Positions 1 to 5,836 of a stretch of DNA of 64,000 nt are shown here, in pieces (the stretch's first letter is position 1; each line of letters opens with the position of its first letter). Made by a program: the position numbers and the translations under genes. Source of the DNA: Tolypothrix sp. PCC 7910. GTDB taxonomy: Bacteria > Cyanobacteriota > Cyanobacteriia > Cyanobacteriales > Nostocaceae. The DNA is taken from assembly GCF_011769525.1 (NCBI RefSeq), contig NZ_CP050440.1, positions 6,945,501-7,009,500 on the forward strand, in the 5' to 3' direction. The notes under the pieces were generated by a model that saw nothing but the letters and a program-made list of their open reading frames with translations, was not told where the DNA came from and searched no databases.

Positions 1-1163
1 CGTGAGATTTCTTCGCGATTATCAGAATCATGTCTTCGCTTCCCTTCACCGAGAGAACCGACCAAATTTAAATAAGTTGTGTAACCTACCAAATCAGTAG
101 CCGATTTGAGGATTTCTTTCACCTGTGGAGACATCCACTCTGGACTTCCCGGCCCCGTACCAATTACAGCTAATCGCCCACGTGGTTGACCGATAGTGCT
201 GGGGTCGATGGGTTGAGGGGAAATAGCGATCGCAATTTCTGCTGCTGTGGCCTCAATTAGTTGTGCTGACGTACTTGTAGCGGCTATGGCTGCGGCTTGT
301 ACCGGGCTATAACCATGTGATAACAGATTTTCTAATTGATTTGGGGTAAAAAAACGTGTAGGTATTCCCAAGGCGTTAGCAACAGCATGAATTGCCGGAT
401 GGGCGGCCGTGGCGATGGGTGCAAATACACCAGCTATTGATGCAGGTGCAAGTTCTGCATCAGCAAGTAGTTGCCATACTGAAGCTATTACCTGATCGTG
501 AGTTTGAGAAGTTTCACAGATAGCGATCGCAATTGTGGGTGGATGGTAGACAAGACAATCGGGTGTAGGATTGACCAAGCGATCGCTAATTTTTATAGTT
601 AATTCTCCGTTGGGATCAATGGGTAATTGACTCTCACTCAACCAAGGCGCTGTTCCTTCTAACTTCACTTTTGCCCCAGCTAGCAAATCCGAAATAAATT
701 TCTTCGCATCATCAGGGTTAGCCAAATGATAACCAGCCGGAGGAGACAACAGCGCTGTGCGAAAACGGATGTCGCCAGTAGTCGTAATTGCAGCTTTGAC
801 AGCAAAAACCTCAGCAATGCGCCGTGCTAAATCATTTACCCCACTCAACCCACCCAAAAGCGGCACAACAGCACTACCATCCTCAGCCACAGCTATTACT
901 GGCGGTTCCTGGCGCTTATCGGAAATCATCGGCGCTAGAGTTCTAATCAAAATTCCCGCAGCACAAATTCCAATTACCGGGCTTCCTTGGGCAAATAACT
1001 CTCGTACCGTCTCACCAAAATTACTAAAACTAACATCCACCTCACTAGTGCGCCCCGCCAAACCGTATAGCGTCGCCCCTGGCAAAACACTGATGATTTT
1101 CCTTCCTACTGCCACACTATTTTGACCCAACACCACAACAGCAGGTGCAACCTTCGACATCAT
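1..1163 (-). CDS. cobJ: CbiG-CobJ fusion of cobalamin synthesis, cut by the left window edge
   Basis: The reading frame runs without a stop from ATG 1163 (a second ATG lies at 1160) to the window edge. The first ~320 residues (starting MMSKVAPAVVVLGQNSV) look like CbiG, cobalt-precorrin-5A hydrolase. From about residue 325 a CobJ/CbiH tetrapyrrole methylase begins with the GTGPG SAM-binding loop, followed by EWMSPQV; only about 60 residues of it are inside the window. Fusion of these two corrin-ring steps (C17 methylation and lactone opening) is usual in cyanobacteria. cbiD, another step of the pathway, lies 59 kb away. The upstream side (1164-1408) ends at the left end of the transposon remnant. 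Confidence 0.9.
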   Translation of the reverse strand, partial: MMSKVAPAVVVLGQNSVAVGRKIISVLPGATLYGLAGRTSEVDVSFSNFGETVRELFAQGSPVIGICAAGILIRTLAPMISDKRQEPPVIAVAEDGSAVVPLLGGLSGVNDLARRIAEVFAVKAAITTTGDIRFRTALLSPPAGYHLANPDDAKKFISDLLAGAKVKLEGTAPWLSESQLPIDPNGELTIKISDRLVNPTPDCLVYHPPTIAIAICETSQTHDQVIASVWQLLADAELAPASIAGVFAPIATAAHPAIHAVANALGIPTRFFTPNQLENLLSHGYSPVQAAAIAATSTSAQLIEATAAEIAIAISPQPIDPSTIGQPRGRLAVIGTGPGSPEWMSPQVKEILKSATDLVGYTTYLNLVGSLGEGKRRHDSDNREEIS

Positions 1164-1408
1164 AAAAGTTAGGGAACGTAATTTTTGATATGTTTCAAAT
1201 CAAACCATAAATTGGGGATTGGGTAATTGGTAATTGGGGCTTGCTGAAAAAAAGAAAAGGTCACAGTCTCTAGATTCTCAGAGCAAAAAAGTAGATTCCG
1301 GTGCAAGATAAGAAGGTAAAATAGCTGAAAATCCTTGCATCACTGTGGTCAGCCCCAACCCAGTGTATCCAATGTAACCATGTACCGAAAAGAAGAATCA
1401 ACTCCAAT

Positions 1409-1680
1409 TGTCGGGTAACAAATTAAATGTCGTCTTAACAAATTAATGTCACCGAAATATTTAAGGCTATAATCCTCACTGCACAAAGATTATAGCCTTT
1501 TTGACTTCTATTTAATTTAGAAAATTATTTAACAAATTAAATGTCGTGGTTTAAATATTTAACATTTTAGTTGTCGTTTTGTTAAAATCATTCATTCCCA
1601 AATTTTGATTAATTCATAACAAAATAATTGTCTTTTTCTAGAGGCTGTGCGCTAAATAAAAAATTAAATGTCGTTCTTTA
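1409..1680. repeat. CAST left end with six TnsB-site-like repeats
   Basis: The end begins TGTCGGGTAACAAATT and carries repeats of the form ACAAATTAA(A)TGTC at 1418-1434, 1438-1453 and 1532-1548, with weaker copies at 1561-1581, 1618-1636 and 1658-1676. From memory the ShCAST left end has the same arrangement (TGT terminus, then ACAAATT..TGTCGTC and ACAGATTAATGTC). The bases just outside are CCAAT (1404-1408), which would be the expected place for a 5-bp target duplication; the partner copy was not found. Confidence 0.85.
1463..1505 (+). terminator. Terminator-like hairpin inside the transposon end
   Basis: AAGGCTATAATC (1463-1474) pairs perfectly with GATTATAGCCTT (1488-1499) around a 13-nt loop and is followed by a short T-run. 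It lies between the second and third TnsB-like sites and could stop transcription entering the element from outside. Confidence 0.55.
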
Positions 1681-1732
1681 GAACAAAGTAGTATGATATT
1701 GATTAAGCAATAATACACAGATACTAATTATG

Positions 1733-1867
1733 TCATTCTCCTGCTAAAGCTTTATTCTTTATAGTTGCAATAACAGCACTTGGAGACAAGTTTTTCCGCA
1801 GGAGCTTTGCGGCAGCTAAGTTTCGCATCTCAAGATCGAAATTGAGGGTGTGTATGCTTTGAATCAT
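1733..1867 (-). CDS. Possible 44-residue protein upstream of tnsB
   Basis: A short reading frame from ATG 1867 to TGA 1733 encodes 44 residues with a natural-looking composition: it starts MIQSIHTLNFDLEMRN, continues LAAAKLLRKNLSPS and ends IKNKALAGE. It points away from tnsB, and its start codon overlaps the first copy of a repeated TTGAATCATAA motif. The position is where a small DNA-binding regulator could sit. I do not recognise a family, and the length alone does not prove coding. Confidence 0.35.
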   Translation of the reverse strand: MIQSIHTLNFDLEMRNLAAAKLLRKNLSPSAVIATIKNKALAGE

Positions 1868-2114
1868 AATGTAAGAAAAATTTTGATCCATAAATTAGAA
1901 AAGAGTTAACGAAAATTCAGGCTTTCGCGCTAATCACAAATTAAAACTTTGCATTCATACATTAGTGAGAGTTGAAATTTTGAATCATAACTAGAGAATG
2001 AGTTTAAAAAACACAAAGAGACAAAACTTGCACAAAAAATCCCTGACAAAATTGTTCTAATTTAAACTTTCAATTCAAAATATGGTTCAAATACCCATGT
2101 TATGGTTCAAAACT
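1858..2114. promoter_or_regulatory. Five copies of a TTTTGAAYCATAA motif, operator-like
   Basis: Copies on the plus strand: 1858-1871, 1880-1894 (TTTTGATCCATAA, variant) and 1977-1990. Copies on the minus strand: 2080-2095 (ATGGTTCAAATAC) and 2099-2114 (TTATGGTTCAAAAC). They fill the AT-rich gap between the short minus-strand ORF and the tnsB remnant, where a repressor site would be expected. The binding role is inferred from repetition and position only. Confidence 0.4.
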
Positions 2115-2177
2115 TTTGTTTTAGTAGATATCTGAGTAAAAATAAAATATTTCATTGAACAAGCGATCGCTCTGTTT

Positions 2178-2978
2178 TTGGGCGATCGCCCCAGTGAAGG
2201 TGGCATTGAAGAACGCAGTTTCGGTACTATCAACACAGATTTTTTATCTGGGTTTTATGGCTATTTAGGTTCCAATATTCAGCAACGTCCAGAGAATGCC
2301 GAAGAAGAAGCTTGTATTACGCTGCGAGACTTACAACTACGAATTGTTCGCTACATCGTTGATAACTACAATCAGCGACTTGATGCTCGTAGCGGACAAA
2401 CAAGGTTTCAACGCTGGGAAGCGGGTTTACCTGCACTACCAAGTTTAATTGACGAGCGACAATTAGATATTTGTTTGATGAAAAAGACACGCCGCAGTAT
2501 CTACAAAGGTGGGTATGTGAGTTTTGAAAACATTACCTATCGAGGGGAATACTTAGCAGCTTATGCGGGTGAGGGTGTAATACTGCGATTTGATCCTAGA
2601 GATATATCAACAGTTTTTGTATATCGTCAAGATTTGGGTAAAGAAGTGTTGTTGTCTCAGGCACATGCGATTGACTTAGAAACCGAGCAAATTTCCTTGG
2701 AAGAAGCGAAAGCAGCAAGTCGAAAAATTCGTGATGCTGGTAAGCAAATAAGTAATAAATCTATTTTGGCAGAGGTGCGGGATAGGGACACTTTTATCAA
2801 GCAGAAGAAAAAGAGTCAAAAAGAGCGTAAAAAGCAAGAACAAGCTCAAGTGCATTCTGTATACAAGCCTCCTCAAATTCACGAACCAGTTGAACAGACA
2901 CAAGAAACACCTCAGCTACAAAAACGACGACCTAGAGTATATGACTATGAACAACTTCGTCGAGATTATGACGATTAG
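2178..2978 (+). pseudogene. tnsB: TnsB transposase, C-terminal fragment
   Basis: The frame from about 2181 encodes the end of a type V-K TnsB (DDE transposase with a Mu-type C-terminal domain). It starts at DRPSEGGIEERSFGT, which contains the third catalytic acidic residue (Glu), but the N-terminal DNA-binding domains and both catalytic Asp residues are missing. About 266 residues remain of roughly 580. The C-terminal tail is lysine-rich and ends DYEQLRRDYDD, the usual TnsC-contacting tail. The only start is a TTG inside a GCGATCGC-rich stretch, so this is a 5' deletion rather than a short gene. tnsC follows 54 bp later. Confidence 0.85.
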
Positions 2979-3032
2979 TTTGATATAAATCGGTCGTAAT
3001 TAAGCAAATAAAATATTCGAGATTCATAGATT

Positions 3033-3869
3033 ATGACAGACGAATCTTTGCGTAAATGGGTGCAGAATTTATGGGGAGATGACCCAATTCCAGAAGAATT
3101 GATGCCGCAAATTGAACGGTTAATTACTCCCAGCGTCGTAGAGCTTGACCATATCCAAAGAATTCATGATTGGTTGGATAGTTTGCGCCTTTCCAAACAA
3201 TGCGGTCGAATTGTTGCACCACCACGAGCGGGGAAGTCAGTTACTTGTGATGTTTATAAGCTCTTGAATAAGCCGCAAAAAAGAACAGGTAAGCGGGATA
3301 TTGTACCTGTTTTGTACATGCAAGTTCCGGGAGATTGCTCGGCTGGAGAACTGCTAACGTTAATTTTAGAAAGTTTGAAATATGATGCGACTTCAGGTAA
3401 ATTGACTGATTTGCGGAGACGAGTACTTCGGCTAATTAAAGAGTCAAAAATCGAAATGTTAATTATTGACGAAGCAAATTTTTTGAAATTAAATACCTTT
3501 AGCGAAATTGCTAGAATTTACGATTTATTGAAGATTGCAATTGTGCTGGTAGGAACTGATGGTCTGGACAATCTCATCAAAAAAGAGCCTTATATTCATG
3601 ACCGTTTCATCGAATGTTATCGTTTGCAATTAGTGTCTGAGAAAAAATTTGCTGAGTTATTACAAATTTGGGAAGATGAAGTTTTGTGTTTACCAGTACC
3701 ATCAAATTTAACTAGAAAAGAAACTTTAATGCCGTTGTACCAAAAAACAGGTGGCAAGATTGGTTTGGTAGATAGGGTTTTAAGACGAACAGCAATTTTA
3801 TCTTTGAGAAAAGGATTAAGTAATATTGATAAAGCAACTTTAGATGAGGTTTTGGAGTGGTTTGAGTGA
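3033..3869 (+). CDS. tnsC: TnsC, AAA+ regulator of CAST transposition
   Basis: This 278-residue AAA+ ATPase forms filaments on target DNA and links target selection (TniQ/Cas12k) to TnsB. The Walker A motif is APPRAGKS near residue 63 and the Walker B motif is MLIIDEAN near residue 143. The length matches the small TnsC of type V-K elements rather than the ~550-aa TnsC of Tn7. ATG 3033 is the natural start. The stop overlaps the tniQ start in a TGATG arrangement, indicating coupled translation. The gene appears intact although its partner tnsB is broken. Confidence 0.92.
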   Translation: MTDESLRKWVQNLWGDDPIPEELMPQIERLITPSVVELDHIQRIHDWLDSLRLSKQCGRIVAPPRAGKSVTCDVYKLLNKPQKRTGKRDIVPVLYMQVPGDCSAGELLTLILESLKYDATSGKLTDLRRRVLRLIKESKIEMLIIDEANFLKLNTFSEIARIYDLLKIAIVLVGTDGLDNLIKKEPYIHDRFIECYRLQLVSEKKFAELLQIWEDEVLCLPVPSNLTRKETLMPLYQKTGGKIGLVDRVLRRTAILSLRKGLSNIDKATLDEVLEWFE

Positions 3870-4372
3870 TGGAGAGTACCACGACTGAAAATAAATTTTT
3901 CGATATTGAACTTTTGGAAGGTGAAAGTTTAAGCCATTTTTTAGGGCGGTTTCGTCGGCAAAATTATTTAACTGCAACTCAACTCGGTAAGATAACTGGT
4001 TTGGGTGCGGTTATTGGTAGATGGGAGAAGTTTTACTTCAATCCTTTCCCAACACCGCAGGAGTTAGAAAAGTTAGCGGATGTAGTTGGTGTCGAAGTTG
4101 AAAGACTTAGGGAAATGCTACCACCAAAGGGTGTGACGATCAAGCCCCGACCAATTCGGCTGTGTGCTGCTTGTTACGCAGAATCTCACCATCATCGCAT
4201 TGGATGGCAGTTTAAGGATGTGATGGTGTGCGATCGCCATAATTTGGGTTTGCTAACAAAATGTATTAACTGTCAGACTCCCTTTCCAATTCCCTCTGAT
4301 TGGATACAAGGGGAATGCCATCACTGTTTTCTGCCTTTTGCAAACATGGCAAAGCGTCAGAAGCGTTATTGA
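3869..4372 (+). CDS. tniQ: TniQ, short type V-K form
   Basis: TniQ bridges the Cas12k-guide complex and TnsC. The 167-residue protein has an N-terminal segment resembling GESLSHFLGRFRRQN and two zinc-binding Cys/His clusters: CAACYAESHHH with CDRH, then CINC with CHHC. The length matches the short TniQ of ShCAST-type elements. I chose ATG 3869, which overlaps the tnsC stop by one base; GTG 3866 is the alternative. No frameshift is visible. Confidence 0.9.
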   Translation: MESTTTENKFFDIELLEGESLSHFLGRFRRQNYLTATQLGKITGLGAVIGRWEKFYFNPFPTPQELEKLADVVGVEVERLREMLPPKGVTIKPRPIRLCAACYAESHHHRIGWQFKDVMVCDRHNLGLLTKCINCQTPFPIPSDWIQGECHHCFLPFANMAKRQKRY

Positions 4373-4516
4373 CATTACCAAACAGCTAAATTCTCTACCT
4401 AGAATAACTTTAAACAAGAAAGAGAGGTGGTTTGATTCAGGTCTCTAGGTGATGGCAAAAGAATTTATGCCAGTGCTGACGCTACATCCCCCACTAGTAG
4501 GAAGTTAAATCAAGTG

Positions 4517-4729
4517 ATGGCGCGTAAGGGAGTTAGGAATAAGGACTTGGCAGAACTGCTAGGGATAACGGAAAACTAAGGTTATAGGCTTCGTAAGGTT
4601 GATGAAATGCCTCGATTAACCCCAGAAAGGTTAAACGGTATTTGCAAGGCATTGAATTGTCAACCAGGTGAGCTTTTGGAATATGAACCGGATGACAGCG
4701 ATCGCAACGAAGTTTCTCTTGTTGATTGA
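4517..4729 (+). pseudogene. Xre/Cro-like small regulator with a nonsense codon
   Basis: From ATG 4517 the frame reads MARKGVRNKDLAELLG, then ITEN, a TAA, then GYRLRKVDEMPRLTPERL and a C-terminal CQPGELLEYEP. This is a classic Cro/C1-type HTH of about 70 residues (helices around DLAELLGITEN and YRLRK). A single in-frame TAA splits the recognition region. Small regulators of this kind occur in CRISPR-associated transposons, so it is probably part of the remnant. Confidence 0.75.
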
Positions 4730-4733
4730 GCAT

Positions 4734-4814
4734 GAGTGCGATCGCCAAGATTTAGGCTTGTTAACAAAATGTACTAACTGTGAAACTCCTTTCCCCATCC
4801 CCGCAGATTGGGTT
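4734..4814 (+). pseudogene. Fragment of a second tniQ
   Basis: Residues ECDRQDLGLLTKCTNCETPF and then PIPADW closely match the CDRHNLGLLTKCINCQTPF stretch of the intact tniQ 480 bp upstream. The match stops after the tryptophan; a frame change would be needed to reach ALAEMMRRF, which resembles the usual tail. It may be a relic of a second element or of a tandem duplication. It is too short to function. Confidence 0.7.
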
Positions 4815-4956
4815 TCAAGCGATGGCGTTGGCAGAGATGATGCGGCGGTTTCCGGTGCAGGGGTAGGGTTCTGCATCTGCCCAAAACCCTGAAATAGTTG
4901 AGTCAAGATTACTGCTAATTCTTATACTACTGGTATTGTACTTTCCTATACTTACA

Positions 4957-5163
4957 ATGCCTCGCCCAAAACGTAACTTGAAAGCTGGATTTTGCTACCA
5001 CATCACTGTCCGGTGTAACAATCGGGAATTTCGCTTAACACGCTTGGAATGCCGTGAAGTCTTTCTCTACGCCATTAAGAAGGCACAGGAAAAGTACGGG
5101 TTTAAGCTCTATGCTTTGTGCATCATGAGCAATCACAGCCCCTTCGGGGAAATCAAAAGTTAA
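4957..5163 (+). pseudogene. REP-associated tyrosine transposase (Y1/HUH), truncated
   Basis: ATG 4957 begins MPRPKRNLKAGFCYHITVRC and continues to LYALCIMSNH, the N-terminal third of a RAYT/IS200-like Y1 transposase. The HUH histidines would follow next (normally SNHVHYLL), but the frame runs instead into CCCCTTCGGGG, the left inverted repeat of the neighbouring unit, and stops at 5163. The catalytic tyrosine is absent, and no continuation was found beyond 5762. Confidence 0.8.
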
Positions 5164-5762
5164 AAGACAGAAGTAAAAAATAATACAGGAATTACGCAGA
5201 GATAACGGAAAAACGAACCGCGTAGCGGCTTCCCGCAGGGTAGCACGCAAAGGACACGTAGACACGAAGTGGCTTCCCGAAGGGTAGGAATAAGAGTTTC
5301 AGAGAGTTCTTGCGTAAGTCCTATAATATTTGAGTTTTGATAGACTTGTTAGTATGAGTAATTATATCCCCATTCCTGATAGGGCATTTGAATTTGCTGT
5401 TAGGATAACAAAGCTTTGTTCTTATTTGGATAAACAACCGGGAACGCCAAGATTATTAGCTGCTCAGTTATTTAGAGCAGGTACATCAATTGGCGCAAAT
5501 ATCGAAGAATCTCAGTCTGCTGAAAGTAATAGAGATTTTATCAGCAAGCAATCAGTAGCTCTAAAAGAAGCAAAAGAAACAAAATACTGGTTGAGGCTGT
5601 TAATTAAATCAGAAATGATGACTGAGGCACAGGTAACAAGCCTTTTAGATGAGTGTGAACAGTTAATAAAAATTATTGCTAAATCAATCGTAACGACTAA
5701 AGGAAAGCTAGAAAAATAAACTTTTAACTTTTGACTTTTGACTTTTGACTTCCCCGGAGGGG
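5139..5762. mobile_element. Inverted-repeat-bounded unit carrying a four-helix-bundle gene
   Basis: The left repeat (5139-5166) reads CCCCTTCGGGGAAATCAAAAG then TTAAAAG. The right repeat (5721-5762), reverse-complemented, reads CCCCTCCGGGGAAGTCAAAAG, two extra TCAAAAG heptamers, then TTAAAAG. The 624-bp unit holds the gene at 5354-5719 and a dispersed repeat (about 5195-5290) rich in GAACCGCG and TTCCCG. Its left edge falls exactly where the RAYT reading frame stops matching its family. Confidence 0.65.
5354..5719 (+). CDS. Four-helix-bundle protein (23S rRNA intervening-sequence family)
   Basis: The 121-residue protein starts at ATG 5354 (MSNYIPIPDRAFEFAVRI) and contains the family signatures RAGTSIGANIEESQSAES, KEAKETKYWLRLL and a C-terminal LIKIIAKSI. 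These match the S23/IVP four-helix-bundle family (related in fold to Avd of diversity-generating retroelements). Such genes are often found in small elements with inverted repeats, including insertions in 23S rRNA genes. The biochemical role is unknown; RNA or nucleic-acid binding is likely. It fills the repeat-bounded unit described above. Confidence 0.85.
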   Translation: MSNYIPIPDRAFEFAVRITKLCSYLDKQPGTPRLLAAQLFRAGTSIGANIEESQSAESNRDFISKQSVALKEAKETKYWLRLLIKSEMMTEAQVTSLLDECEQLIKIIAKSIVTTKGKLEK

Positions 5763-5836
5763 TGTCGAATTCCTGAAATGTTGATTCATTCGTGGAAAAA
5801 GAGCTATAAATAAATGTTTAAAAAATTCCGAAAGCC

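Larger units (their letters stand above)
1409..4814 (+). mobile_element. Degraded Tn7-like type V-K CAST transposon remnant
   Basis: The order left end, tnsB (truncated), tnsC, tniQ with small sizes (278 and 167 aa for TnsC and TniQ) matches the ShCAST/AcCAST class of CRISPR-associated transposons. The end is supported by a terminal TGT followed by TnsB-site-like repeats. The far limit is uncertain: the last recognisable piece is a second tniQ fragment ending near 4814. No cas12k, tracrRNA, CRISPR array or convincing right end was seen, so the element is either deleted on its right side or its right end lies beyond recognisable limits. It cannot move on its own because tnsB lacks most of its catalytic domain. 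Confidence 0.85.

Noticed and set aside
1164-1408. tRNA gene as the CAST attachment site
   Set aside because: No TTCRANYC T-loop or cloverleaf could be found on either strand in this stretch.
4533-4906. Minus-strand ORFs opposite the Xre/tniQ remnants
   Set aside because: They overlap recognisable plus-strand pseudogenes and show no family features.
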